Shown here piece by piece: positions 44,586 to 53,316 of a stretch of 55,528 nucleotides of DNA. Under the pieces are notes generated by a model. That model was given only the letters and a program-made list of their open reading frames with translations, searched no databases and was not told the DNA's origin. The DNA comes from Myxococcales bacterium (GTDB taxonomy: Bacteria; Myxococcota_A; Polyangia; Polyangiales; Houyiibacteriaceae). Position 1 is the stretch's first letter; each line of letters begins with the position of its first letter. A program made the translations under genes and the position numbers. The stretch covers positions 1-55,528 of the forward strand of contig JAHBWH010000035.1 of the NCBI GenBank assembly GCA_019637115.1, in the 5' to 3' direction.

Positions 44586-47500
44586 TCAGAGGTCGATCGT
44601 CAGCACTCCGTAGGGACCCATCGCGCAGAACGCACGCTGGTTCCGCACCTCGAGCGATCCGCAGTACCAACCTGGCATGTCGATCTTTCGCACCTGGGGC
44701 GCGGCGCTGCCGCTCGCGTCGATCACGACGAGGCGATTGGACCCGGGGATGAAGGCGTGCTCGCCGCGCGCGGTGAGACCACCGCCGCCCCAGTAGTAGC
44801 TCGAGTCCGTGTCCAGCGAGACGCTCGGCCGCGCGTCGAGGGTCGCGTCCTCACGGAGCGCGAACACGGTCAGCCGCGCCTCGGGAACGGTGGGCGAGTG
44901 CCATCCGTAGAGGCTGCCCGACTGGCTTCGCACGAAGACCCGCGAGTCGGTGACCGCAACCGAGGTCCCGAAGAAGCCGTCGCGGTCGAGACTCTCGCGG
45001 CTCACGAGTCGCGCGCGCTCACCGTTCAAGCGCAGCGTGTTGACGCGGCGATCCCAGGTCTGGCAGACGTTCGTTCCCCAATCGAACGACACACGACCGT
45101 GGGAGGTGCGGCAAGTCTCCCAATCGCTCGTGCGCTCGTCCTGGAGGACGTCTTCGAGCGTGACGACGACACCGGCGCGATGATCGTAGTGCACGACCTG
45201 CCCCGGAATGTTCACCGGTGCGAGCATGCGTGGTGACGTCGGGGCGCTGAGGTCGAGGCGATCGAGGTAGTAGCGCACGCGGCCGCTCCCGTCGGTCAGG
45301 CGCTCTGCGTGTTGGCTCGCGATGATGTCGCCGCTCACGAGGCCGCCGCTCGAGCCGCTGCCGCCGTACCACCAGCCATAGCCATAGTCGATGGCGCAGC
45401 CCCACGGGAAGTAGCCCCAGCCACCACGCGCGACGTCGGCCGGCAGCTCGAAGCGAGCCGTGAAGGTCGGCGACGCGGGATCCTCTAGGCTGTAGACGTC
45501 GTAGCGAACCTGCTGCTCATCGCGCGAGCCGGTGTCGGGATCGTAGGTGTAGCTGCCACGGATCCGGCTCACGACGAGTGCCGTGTCGGTCTTCAAGACC
45601 GCGCCGAAGTGCTCGTACCCGCCGTCCGTGCTGATCGCAGCCTCGACGTCGACGTGACCGGTCACCATCGGCTGTTCGCCGCGCGTGTCGACGACGTAGA
45701 ACCGCAGGGTGCTCTCGTAGCGACCCGAGCGGTAGTCGTGGCGTTGATGCGGCGCGTAGACGAAGTCTCCGTGCGGGTAGATCGCGCTGCCCCACGTCGA
45801 GTAGCTCCCGCACGAATCGGAGCCTTCGTGGGTGTCCGTCAGGTCCAGCGAGGAGCTCGGCGCGGCGGTCGAAGCCTCCGCGGCGCTGGCGACGTCGATC
45901 GTGGTGCGACCCGTCCACCAGTCGTTGCCGAAGCGGAGCACCTCTTCGTCCGAGATGGCGTGGACGGATGTCACGTGGCGCGCGACCTCGAGCGTGTCGA
46001 GGGCAGCGGGCGCGTCGCGATTGGCGATGTCGAAGCTCTGCACCGCATGATCGGAGATGCCGAAGAGCGTGTCCGCGCGAAGGATCGAGCGACGCGCGGT
46101 GCCGATCTGCGGAGCGACGCCCCGCAGCGTCAGATCGTCGCCCGCGAGGTCGATGATCTGGATGCCGCTCTGGTGCTCCCAACCGCAGTCATCACCCTCG
46201 GCCCGACCGTAGCCCGCGAAGGGCACGAGGATGAGGCCACGATCGAGGAGGAGGTTGAAGGCCTTGTGGATGCGATCCTGATCTTCGACCGCCCAAGACC
46301 AGTCGCTGCCGAAGTGCACGCGGTCGAGCATCGTCGGCGCGGCCATGTCGGAGACATCGAAGATGGAGACGGTCATCGCGCCTTCGTCGAAGCCGAGCCC
46401 GTACACACGATCGCCGCGCGGCTCCATGTGATAGACCCAGCCGGGGATCTCGAGCTCACCGAGTTGCTGCGGCGCTGACGGATCGGAGAGGTCGAAGGTA
46501 AACAGCGGATCGATCTGCTCGAACGTGATCGCGTACGCGCGGTCGCCGTCGAAGCGCGCCGACTGCAGCGTCTCCGGTCGGGGCAGTCGCAACGTCAGGC
46601 TCGCCAGCGGCGTGATCTCACTCGAGCTGACGATCGTGAAGGTCTCGAGCACCGGCTCTTCTCCAGAGCCCCAGCCACCCGCTTGGCTGATGACGCGGAG
46701 CACGCCTTCGTACTCGTCCATCTGCCAGCGGCTCTGGATGCGGCCGTGAACGTTCACCGTTGCACCGACCTCCATCGCTCCGTTGGGGTCCGAGATGTCG
46801 ATCGTGAAGACGCGTGTGTCCTCGCTACCGCCCGGCTCCCACCAACGGCTCCAGTCGTTGCTGGCGACGTAGATGCGCTCGGCGGTCACGCTGACGCTCT
46901 GCGGTCCCCAGTCCGCCCCCGACGCGAGCTCGACTTGATCGACGAGGTCGAAGCCGGACGGACTCACGGTGAACGACGCCACGCGCGTCTTGGGCTGGGT
47001 GTCGCAGCGCCAGCAGTAGCCGTTCTCGTAGGTCACGAGATAGAGGACGTCGCCCACCATGCGGGAGTCGCTGATCGCGCCGTGGACCTCTTGGTCGGCG
47101 AGCACCTCGATGTTTGCCGGATCGGCGACGTCGAGCGCCTGAACGCGCGCGGTCGTCTGCCATGAGGCGTTTCCGGTCGCTTCGTCGATTTCGTACGTCC
47201 AGAAGCCGTTGTACATGACGTACGCCACATCATCGCGGAGGTACATCTCGAACGGCACCGCGGAGAAGCGATGGCTGCCGAGCACGTGGAGGTCGCTCGG
47301 GTTCTCGAGATCGATCACGGTGAGGCCCGCGAAGCGCGAGAGCGCGTAGAGGTGATTGCCGTCGAGCTGGATGATATCGGCTTCGGCGACGAGACGTCCG
47401 GGATCGTCGCTCCCCTCGCCGTCGAGTCCCGGAGCCGCGGCGCCGGCGTCCGCTCCCGCGCCCGCATCGGCACCACCGGTCGACTGGCCGTAGATGTCCG

Positions 47501-47606
47501 AGATGAAATCGCCGGATGAATGATCGGAAGCGTCACGACATCCGAACGAGCCGAAGGACGCGAGGAGCGCCACTGCGACCGAGAGGCGAGCTGAACGTGT
47601 CGGCAT
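44586..47606 (-). CDS. Large beta-propeller-domain lipoprotein, 1006 aa
   Basis: A secreted lipoprotein. The signal SVAVALLASFGSFGC ends in a plausible lipobox, followed by a Gly/Ala/Asp linker. The body is a long series of beta-propeller blades of the type in the beta-propeller family PF09826: IIQLDGNHLYALSRFAGLTVIDLE, MVGDVLYLVTYENGYC, PLFTFDLSDPSAPQQLGELE, GYGLGFDE-like segments, and a terminal MGPYGVLTIDL. Paired cysteines (CWRCDTQ; ETCRTSHG; NVCQTW) suggest disulfides. Codon use is slightly less GC-extreme than neighbours. The role is unknown; large propellers bind ligands or substrates at the surface. ATG 47606 starts the signal; an upstream in-frame leader is rejected. Confidence 0.88.
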   Translation of the reverse strand: MPTRSARLSVAVALLASFGSFGCRDASDHSSGDFISDIYGQSTGGADAGAGADAGAAAPGLDGEGSDDPGRLVAEADIIQLDGNHLYALSRFAGLTVIDLENPSDLHVLGSHRFSAVPFEMYLRDDVAYVMYNGFWTYEIDEATGNASWQTTARVQALDVADPANIEVLADQEVHGAISDSRMVGDVLYLVTYENGYCWRCDTQPKTRVASFTVSPSGFDLVDQVELASGADWGPQSVSVTAERIYVASNDWSRWWEPGGSEDTRVFTIDISDPNGAMEVGATVNVHGRIQSRWQMDEYEGVLRVISQAGGWGSGEEPVLETFTIVSSSEITPLASLTLRLPRPETLQSARFDGDRAYAITFEQIDPLFTFDLSDPSAPQQLGELEIPGWVYHMEPRGDRVYGLGFDEGAMTVSIFDVSDMAAPTMLDRVHFGSDWSWAVEDQDRIHKAFNLLLDRGLILVPFAGYGRAEGDDCGWEHQSGIQIIDLAGDDLTLRGVAPQIGTARRSILRADTLFGISDHAVQSFDIANRDAPAALDTLEVARHVTSVHAISDEEVLRFGNDWWTGRTTIDVASAAEASTAAPSSSLDLTDTHEGSDSCGSYSTWGSAIYPHGDFVYAPHQRHDYRSGRYESTLRFYVVDTRGEQPMVTGHVDVEAAISTDGGYEHFGAVLKTDTALVVSRIRGSYTYDPDTGSRDEQQVRYDVYSLEDPASPTFTARFELPADVARGGWGYFPWGCAIDYGYGWWYGGSGSSGGLVSGDIIASQHAERLTDGSGRVRYYLDRLDLSAPTSPRMLAPVNIPGQVVHYDHRAGVVVTLEDVLQDERTSDWETCRTSHGRVSFDWGTNVCQTWDRRVNTLRLNGERARLVSRESLDRDGFFGTSVAVTDSRVFVRSQSGSLYGWHSPTVPEARLTVFALREDATLDARPSVSLDTDSSYYWGGGGLTARGEHAFIPGSNRLVVIDASGSAAPQVRKIDMPGWYCGSLEVRNQRAFCAMGPYGVLTIDL

Positions 47607-47838
47607 GCCGGAAGCCAAGAGCAAGGCGCGTGCCCAGGCGTTTCTACACGCAAAAGAGCGAAGAAACGTCTCGAACGTGCGCAGGAAGGGAACGATCACG
47701 ACGGCCAGCTCACGTGCTGCGGCACAGGGTGACTCACCGCACTTCGTGACCGCTCCTTTCCCTGCTCAGCACCGACTACCTCGCCACCCTCGAGTCGCTC
47801 GCGAGCGTGACGCAGCGAAGTGGACCGCTCTGGGCCCT

Positions 47839-47864
47839 GCTCTGTCGACAGAGCTGTGTCGACA
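47839..47864. promoter_or_regulatory. 16-bp perfect palindrome plus half repeat
   Basis: GCTCTGTCGACAGAGC (47839-47854) is a perfect palindrome, and its core TGTCGACA recurs at 47857-47864, 14 bp along. It lies in the 595-bp gap between the propeller gene start (47606) and the phosphatase gene (48202). It could be an operator; no gene is seen in 47607-47880. Confidence 0.4.
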
Positions 47865-47889
47865 CTGCTCGGTCGCCAGCGCGGGTGGC

Positions 47890-48205
47890 TTGCCAGCTCC
47901 AGATCTCCGAGTGACCATCGGCTGTGGGGGCACGTTGGTCGATGGTCTGTTCCACTTCGCGGTGCGCTACACCGGCGGCATCCGTCACCCCGGCGGGTCG
48001 TTCGCGATGCGCGGGAACGACGACCTCGAAGACGTGCTCTGGTCCTTCGACGGGCAGCTCCCGGGTGGAGGTGCACGACCGGTCGAACCCGAACGTGACC
48101 CCGGACACGGTGACGACGAGCTTCCCCGAGCCCACCGGAGCTCTTTCCGCCCGTGCCCTGAGGCCTCGGTTCCCATTGCGCGAGAAGGCCGAGCGGGACG
48201 CGTGA
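47890..48205 (+). pseudogene. Possible frameshifted gene remnant upstream of the phosphatase
   Basis: One frame from about 47890 to 48070 has protein-like composition (TIGCGGTLVDGLFHFAVRY, then GGIRHPGGSFAMRGNDDLED, then VLWSFDGQL). From about 48068 the protein-like frame switches (VEVHDRSNPNVTPDTVTTSF, then PEPTGALSARALRPRF) and ends at TGA 48205, which overlaps the phosphatase GTG at 48202. A single frame switch near 48065-48070 would join them. It may be a real gene with a sequencing or natural frameshift. No start codon or family is clear. Confidence 0.35.
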
Positions 48206-48546
48206 CCGAGCCGCTCCGGGTGCTCTTCGTCTGCAGCCGCAACCGATGGCGGAGTCCCACCGCGGAGCGGATCTTCGCGCGGATGCCCGAACTCGCGGTT
48301 CGGTCGGCGGGGACGAGCTCGAGTGCGCGTCGCACCGTCAGCCCGCAGGACCTGCAGTGGGCCGACGTCGTCCTCGTGATGGAGTCGAAGCACCGCGCCC
48401 GGCTCGTGGAGCGCTTCGGGCGCGACCTCCCGCCGATCGTGGTGCTCGAGGTGCCGGACGACTACCGTTTCATGGATCCGGAGCTCGTAGCGTTCCTCGA
48501 GGCGCGGGTCCCCGATGTGCTCGCGTCGTTTTGGGTCCCAAAATGA
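48202..48546 (+). CDS. Low-molecular-weight protein tyrosine phosphatase-like protein
   Basis: A 114-aa protein with the phosphatase loop VCSRNRWRSPTAE, a C-x5-R-S motif near the N-terminus. It is followed by the family layout (FARMPELAVRSAGTSSSA, WADVVLVMESKHRARLVERF) and ending VPDDYRFMDPELVAFLEARV. It is of the short subclass (about 110 aa). Cytoplasmic; the substrate is unknown and could be a phosphoprotein or small molecule. The start is GTG 48202, which overlaps the TGA of the possible gene remnant upstream. Confidence 0.85.
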   Translation: MTEPLRVLFVCSRNRWRSPTAERIFARMPELAVRSAGTSSSARRTVSPQDLQWADVVLVMESKHRARLVERFGRDLPPIVVLEVPDDYRFMDPELVAFLEARVPDVLASFWVPK

Positions 48547-48684
48547 GCGGACTGAGACCGAGTGGGAGTCGGTCTCCCGAACACGAAGTGGGCTCCGCGC
48601 CGGAACCCCCGCCTACCCCGAGCTGCACGTCTCGGCGTACGGAGAGCGCGTCGCACTGGTGAACAGCCCGCGGTGGTCAAGAAA

Positions 48685-48714
48685 ATCCTCGCGCAGTGTG
48701 CGCGCGAGGATCTC
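48685..48714 (-). terminator. Hairpin with T-run, minus-strand reading
   Basis: Arms ATCCTCGCGC (48685-48694) and GCGCGAGGAT (48702-48711) enclose AGTGTGC. Read on the minus strand the stem is followed by TTTCTTG, a modest U-run, so it can terminate transcripts from the HNH gene that begins upstream on that strand. Confidence 0.6.
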
Positions 48715-48762
48715 CCGCGCGATACGCGGTGTTCCGGGGAGGCCACCGCGCGCGCTGGCCTC

Positions 48763-48793
48763 CGAAGATGACGCTGGGTCAGCGTCATCTTCG
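48763..48793 (-). terminator. 14-bp-arm hairpin overlapping HNH stop codon
   Basis: Perfect arms CGAAGATGACGCTG/CAGCGTCATCTTCG with a 3-base loop span 48763-48793 and include the TGA (48785-48787) that ends the HNH gene. Two hairpins in a row follow the gene (see 48685). Confidence 0.7.
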
Positions 48794-51406
48794 CGCGCCT
48801 TCCTCGGTGTCCGCGGGTGTCGGCGGTCGACACGCCCGTTGGGCGTTACGCGGCGGCTCGCGGCGCTCGCGCCCTTCGACGATGAGGATCGGTGTCCGCC
48901 CGAGCTCCCACCTCAGGTTCGGGGCCTCGCCGCGGATGCGCAGGCGCCCCTCGTGCTCGCCCTCGAGGTGGCAGAAGTCGCACGGGCTCGTGAGGTTCTC
49001 GGGGGCGTCGTCGCCCTGGTGCGCGCGGTACTTCACGTGGTGGCAGGTCACGTTGCGGCTCGTGCAGACGGGGCTCGTGCAGCACATCCGGTCGCGGACG
49101 TGGATGTCGTGGTACTTCCGCTCGCGCGAGATCTGCGGCAGCGCCACGTGGAAGAGGGCGGTCGCCGCGAAGCGCAGAAAGCCGCTGGAGCCGCCGGGCA
49201 GGCCCGCGCGCTCGTAGCTCACCTCGAGCTGCCGGAAGTGCAGCGCGACGTCCTCGCGGCAGCGGATGCGAAGCGTCGCGTAGCCGAGGCGCCGTCGACG
49301 GCCCGACGTCGCTGCCCACGCTCCCACGAGGCGGTCTGCGTCGGAGCCTCCGAAGGTCGACGCGCGCGTCGCTGAGCGATTGGCGTTGATGAGGGGGTCG
49401 TCGTTGATGAGGGGCTCGTCGTGGTCGCCGTCGCGCGGCGGAGCCGGAAGCGCCACGGATGGGGTCGAGCGAGACGCTGCCCCGAATGTCGGAGCATTTG
49501 CCTGCGCCGTCGGGAGCACCGCGTCGAGGAGCTCGTCGCGCGTTCGAGTTGGAAGCGCCGAGTGGAACGTTTCGATGCATCCGTAGATCCCGTCGACGCA
49601 CCCATCATCGGCGGAGGAGTCGTCGTCGGAAGTCCCGAACATCTGAGACGCACCTGTAGAACGCGGGGAAATTCCGAGCTCGGCGTCGAGGAGCTTGTCC
49701 TCCGCCGCGTCGCGAGGGGTCCGGAGCATGTGGGCGACGAGGGCGAGGCCCGACGGTCGCTCCGCGTCAGCCAGCGCGAGCCGGGCGTCGTCGCCCGAAG
49801 TCCCGAACATCTGAGACGACTCGGTGAAAACCGAGAAATCTGCGCGCGGGGCGCGGACACGCTCGTTGGGCGAGCCACCGTTCGCGAGCTGTCGCGAGTG
49901 CTCAGGCACCACGTCGGTGACGCGAAGTGGAGGCGTCAGCAGCTCGGCGCGATCGGGCCGCGCCGGCTCGCTGAGCCGGGCCCATCGTGCCTCGTCGTTG
50001 GCTCCATCGCGCGCCGTCGTCCATCCCTCGGCGCCATCGAGCCTCCGTCCATCGGCGCCATCGGGCGCGTCATCTGCTGCCACGCCGGCTCGCCGCGCGG
50101 CCTCGACGCCCGAGACCACCGCGACGACCGCCTCGGCGTGTGGCGCGTCGGCGAGCCGGCCGATCAAGGCGCGCAGCGAGGCGCCCGAGAGCGTGTCGCG
50201 CTCCACCCGCCAGAGCTCCTCGAGCAGGTCGGGGTCGGGGGGTGTGAGCGGCCCGCGCCGGCCGAAGAGCCGCGCCGAGAGCTCGACGACCTCGATCTCC
50301 TCGCGCAGGTGTTTGTACGTCCGCTGACGGGCGCGCTCGATCCACGCCACGACCGTCGAAGGCCGCGCGACCCGCGCGATGAGCTGCGCCACGCTGCTGC
50401 CGATGCGACCGCTGCGCACCGCGGCGTCGAGCGCGGGAAGCCGCCGCCCCTCGCGCGCGAGCATCATCCAGCCCTTCACCGCGGCCGCCGAGGTGCCGAG
50501 CCGCTCGCGGCAATATTGCTCTTCGCTCGCGTAGCCGAGCCGCGCCCAGCCGCGACCGCCGAGCACGCGCTCGGCCAGCTCGCCGAGGAAGAGCTCGCGC
50601 GTGTCGAGCGCCGCGCCGAGCCCGCGCAGCCGCTCGTCGAGCGCCTCGATCGTCCGCGGGAGCGGCTCGAGCTCTGGCGCGTCGCCCGCTTCGATGGGCG
50701 CGGCGCCGCCGATGGGGAGGTGCGGCGCCGCGCGCTCTTCCTGCCGCGCGCGCTCCTCTTCGGCCTGCTGTCGCGCCGCCAGCCAGCGCCGCTGCAACGC
50801 CACCACGTCGTCGGGCGAGAGGTCCCTGCTCGGATCGTCACCCGCGACCTCGAGCAGCGAGCTGCTGCCCTCGGCCAACAAGAGCTCGAACCAGCCCGTG
50901 GCGCCGACGCCCTCCATCGCCTCGATCAACCAGCGGGCGCGCTGCACGAGCAGCGCGTCCTCGCTCGGGAGCGAGATCTGCAGCGTGACCAGCCGCTCGG
51001 ACTCCTCCTCGGCGCCTCCCCGCTCGCGCAGCACCTCGACCGCCGCGCGCACCGTCATCCCCTCGGTCGCCTCGAGCAGCTCCGCCTCGTCCTCGGCCGT
51101 GGCGTGGCGGCTCAGCAGCTCGGCCATGCTCCACGAGAGCTCGCCCGACCAGAGCGCCGCGAAGATGCGCGGCAGCGCCGCGATCCGCGCTGCGGCCGAG
51201 CGCAGGTCGCCCGCCCAGCGCCCCGAACGTGAAACGCGCTCCTTGGCGTAGGCGTCGAGCGTCCGGAACCCGAGCTCGCGGTGCTGACGCCCGAGCGCCG
51301 CAAGCGCGAGGCCAACCTGCAGGCGCAGCCGCCCGAGCCCACGCGAGAGCCGGAAGAGCTCTTCATCCGCGCCCTCGAGATCGTCGAGCGTCAGGTCGGC
51401 GCTCAT
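48785..51406 (-). CDS. HNH endonuclease-domain protein with long linker, 873 aa
   Basis: The N-terminal half is helical (LEGADEELFRLSRGLGRLRL, then ELGFRTLDAYAKERVSRSGR) with two Arg/Leu-rich DNA-binding-like blocks (YASEEQYCRERLGTSAAAVK). Residues about 430-690 are a disordered Asp/Ala/Ser-rich linker. The C-terminal nuclease has CCTSPVCTSRNVTCHHVKYR and, further on, NLTSPCDFCHLEGEH, giving CxxxxC, HH, N and CxxCH-x3-H, a zinc-bound HNH fold. Such proteins are multi-copy in myxobacteria and their role is not settled. The linker carries two copies of a 22-bp DNA repeat. ATG 51406 is used; in-frame ATG 51442 is possible. Confidence 0.85.
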   Translation of the reverse strand: MSADLTLDDLEGADEELFRLSRGLGRLRLQVGLALAALGRQHRELGFRTLDAYAKERVSRSGRWAGDLRSAAARIAALPRIFAALWSGELSWSMAELLSRHATAEDEAELLEATEGMTVRAAVEVLRERGGAEEESERLVTLQISLPSEDALLVQRARWLIEAMEGVGATGWFELLLAEGSSSLLEVAGDDPSRDLSPDDVVALQRRWLAARQQAEEERARQEERAAPHLPIGGAAPIEAGDAPELEPLPRTIEALDERLRGLGAALDTRELFLGELAERVLGGRGWARLGYASEEQYCRERLGTSAAAVKGWMMLAREGRRLPALDAAVRSGRIGSSVAQLIARVARPSTVVAWIERARQRTYKHLREEIEVVELSARLFGRRGPLTPPDPDLLEELWRVERDTLSGASLRALIGRLADAPHAEAVVAVVSGVEAARRAGVAADDAPDGADGRRLDGAEGWTTARDGANDEARWARLSEPARPDRAELLTPPLRVTDVVPEHSRQLANGGSPNERVRAPRADFSVFTESSQMFGTSGDDARLALADAERPSGLALVAHMLRTPRDAAEDKLLDAELGISPRSTGASQMFGTSDDDSSADDGCVDGIYGCIETFHSALPTRTRDELLDAVLPTAQANAPTFGAASRSTPSVALPAPPRDGDHDEPLINDDPLINANRSATRASTFGGSDADRLVGAWAATSGRRRRLGYATLRIRCREDVALHFRQLEVSYERAGLPGGSSGFLRFAATALFHVALPQISRERKYHDIHVRDRMCCTSPVCTSRNVTCHHVKYRAHQGDDAPENLTSPCDFCHLEGEHEGRLRIRGEAPNLRWELGRTPILIVEGRERREPPRNAQRACRPPTPADTEEGARR
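49629..49818. repeat. 22-bp direct repeat inside the HNH linker
   Basis: An identical 22-base sequence starting GAAGTCCCGAACATCTG occurs at 49629-49650 and 49797-49818 in the same frame, encoding the repeated SQMFGTS. A weaker relative lies near 49483-49500. The repeats are 168 bp apart and could recombine to delete or duplicate linker. Confidence 0.7.
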
Positions 51407-51442
51407 CCGGTGGGTGAGCTGCTGGTCGTGGTGTCCCCTCAT

Positions 51443-51634
51443 CGAATCCAGCCCATGTCGTTCTTAGCGCGACACTGAACATGCGTCAAGTGCCACTGCG
51501 GGTGCTCGGGAGGGTCACGAACCAGAGGTGGGCGATCCCCACCGCAAGGACGAGGTCGACCGGCGGGGCGGCGAGCCACGTGAGGTGAGCCACGTGAGGA
51601 GCATGTCGAGCTTCGCGAGCCCGCTCACGATACG
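51443..51634. other. Intergenic stretch with possible gene-end fragment
   Basis: On the minus strand a short hydrophobic run (VAHLTWLAAPPVDLVLAVGI, then AHLWFVTL) ends at a stop near 51486 and resembles the end of a membrane protein, without any visible start or body. An ACGTGGCTCACC-like duplication is inside it. Otherwise nothing clear. Confidence 0.25.
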
Positions 51635-52720
51635 TCAGCGCATACAGCCGATGCGGCGCGTGGCGACGACCATCTGGTCGAACGTGAGCGTGCCTTGGTT
51701 GTCGGCCGTGATGTAGTTCTGGGGCCAAAAGGCGTTCAGGCGGAGCGCGGTCGTGCTCCGGAACTGGAGGTCGAGGACCTCGGTGGCGGGGGCCGGGTAG
51801 TCGGTGCACTCGCTCCCGTCGGAGTCATCTGGGCAGAACTTGTCGCGGATCCACCAGCCCCGCGGTCCGCTCCCGTCGAAGCGCTGGATGAGCCGGTCGT
51901 TCTTCCAGATCTCCAGGATGGCGCCCTCGCTCGACGACGGGCTCGTGTTGAGCCGCACGTGAACCTCGAGGCACACCCAAGCGTCCTCGTCGAGTGTGAA
52001 GTCGTTCCGGTGCACGAGGCCGTTGCCGTAGTACGCGGTCCCGTTGTCGTTCACGGGCTCTGCCATCCACGAGCGCATGCGCATCCAGTAATTGTAGAAG
52101 TCGAAGCGCGGACCCGACGGGCCGTCGTAGACTGGCTCGACCGCGATCGAGAATCGGTCGTCACCATTCGGGCGCCGACCGGCGCTCGGGCTCGGCCAAC
52201 GCATCGAGGGGTTGTACCCGCCGACCCACATGCCAGAGTGGTGCCACCGCACGCCGCCCTCGTAGCGCGCGTACCACCGTACGTACCACTCGTCGGCGTC
52301 GGGGAGCTGCTTGAAGAGGTCGACGGCTTCGCGGCCTTGGCCTGCGCGCATCGCAAGCGCGGTACCTGAGCCGTTGGGCGTATCGGTGACCAGCGAAAAG
52401 CGGCCCTCATCGCGCACCTGATCGTAGCGCGCCGAGATCGCGGCGATGGAGCCCGCCTCGAAGTCCTCGAACCAGATGACGTCCGAGTCTCCGCCCATGC
52501 CCACGTCGCCGGGGTGCTCGTCGGAGAGGGTCATCACGCCGCCGTCGCCGCCGTCGCCGCCGTCGCCGCCGTCGCCGCCGTCACCGCCGTCGCGTCGACC
52601 GCCGTCGGCCTCGCCGCCGCCGCCGCCGTCGATGCTCCCTCCACCATCGTCGTCGCCCCCGCACGCGGAGGTCCAGGAGGCCAACGCGAAGAGGCATGAG
52701 AGGAACGCGCGCGGAATCAT
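51635..52720 (-). CDS. Lipoprotein with polysaccharide-lyase/lectin-like domain
   Basis: A 361-aa lipoprotein. Signal FLSCLFALASWTSAC, then a Gly/Asp-rich linker with repeated GGD units (DNA about 52540-52600). The mature part has features of concanavalin-like polysaccharide lyases (IWFEDFEAGSIAAI, EWYVRWYARYEGG, DAWVCLEVHVRLN, GAILEIWKNDRLIQRF, and a terminal DQMVVATRRIGC). An extracellular glycan-binding or lyase function is inferred; I cannot name the substrate or confirm the active site. ATG 52720 begins the signal. It is followed (on the minus strand) by the intergenic stretch before the HNH gene. Confidence 0.78.
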   Translation of the reverse strand: MIPRAFLSCLFALASWTSACGGDDDGGGSIDGGGGGEADGGRRDGGDGGDGGDGGDGGDGGVMTLSDEHPGDVGMGGDSDVIWFEDFEAGSIAAISARYDQVRDEGRFSLVTDTPNGSGTALAMRAGQGREAVDLFKQLPDADEWYVRWYARYEGGVRWHHSGMWVGGYNPSMRWPSPSAGRRPNGDDRFSIAVEPVYDGPSGPRFDFYNYWMRMRSWMAEPVNDNGTAYYGNGLVHRNDFTLDEDAWVCLEVHVRLNTSPSSSEGAILEIWKNDRLIQRFDGSGPRGWWIRDKFCPDDSDGSECTDYPAPATEVLDLQFRSTTALRLNAFWPQNYITADNQGTLTFDQMVVATRRIGCMR

Positions 52721-52966
52721 GGTTGGGAGACTATCATGTGTCGGTTCGACCGACTGAGACCCGCTCCAACCCGAGTGGTCCGTTGGAGGTTCCCTGCCGC
52801 TCGTTCGAACCCTCGCGGCGCGCCCGCTGTCGGACGCGCGACGAGCCTCGCGCAGCGGGTTCCAGGGCGGGGCAGGCGGGGCACGAGGTTCCGCCATTCT
52901 TGGATTCGGCACGTCGCGATCCCGTACCTCCGCGCGCGGCACTTGGATCCGGAGCGAGGGGTCGAG

Positions 52967-53287
52967 TCACCGTGCGCGCTCGGCGAGCGCGACGCGGAGC
53001 GCTACGAGGAGCTCCGTGTCGGTCGAGCCGTCAGGGGCCCCCTGCGCGACGCTGGCCACGTGCTCCGTGGTACCGGCGCGCAAGAGCTGCCCGTCGTCGC
53101 CGCAGAAAAGGTGCAGGTCGTAGACGTGGTGGCCGGCGTCGTCGAAGACCGAGAACAACTCGATCAGCGCCTCGCCCCCTTCGCCGTCTTCCTCGGCTTG
53201 CTCGAGGAGCGGCCCGAGCTGTTCCCGCAAGAGCTCGTCCATGGCTTCGAACGTGGGCGTCGGTCGCCGACGAAAAATGAGCCGCAT
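52967..53287 (-). CDS. Small acidic protein, 106 aa, unknown
   Basis: A compact soluble protein: basic start (MRLIFRRRPTPTF), then an acidic helical segment (MDELLREQLGPLLEQAEE) and a beta-type segment (LIELFSVFDDAGHHVYDLHL). No signal or membrane helix. The size and charge resemble immunity-type proteins, but no family match is evident. Its start is 29 bp from the divergent leucine-rich-repeat gene, so they share a short control region. This pair uses noticeably less GC-extreme codons than most of the window. Confidence 0.7.
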   Translation of the reverse strand: MRLIFRRRPTPTFEAMDELLREQLGPLLEQAEEDGEGGEALIELFSVFDDAGHHVYDLHLFCGDDGQLLRAGTTEHVASVAQGAPDGSTDTELLVALRVALAERAR

Positions 53288-53316
53288 GATTGGAGGATCT
53301 CATAGTCTCAGGGTCG

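Noticed and set aside
48763-48793. Transposon terminal inverted repeats
   Set aside because: The arms are separated by 3 bases, giving a hairpin rather than ends of an element, and no transposase is nearby.
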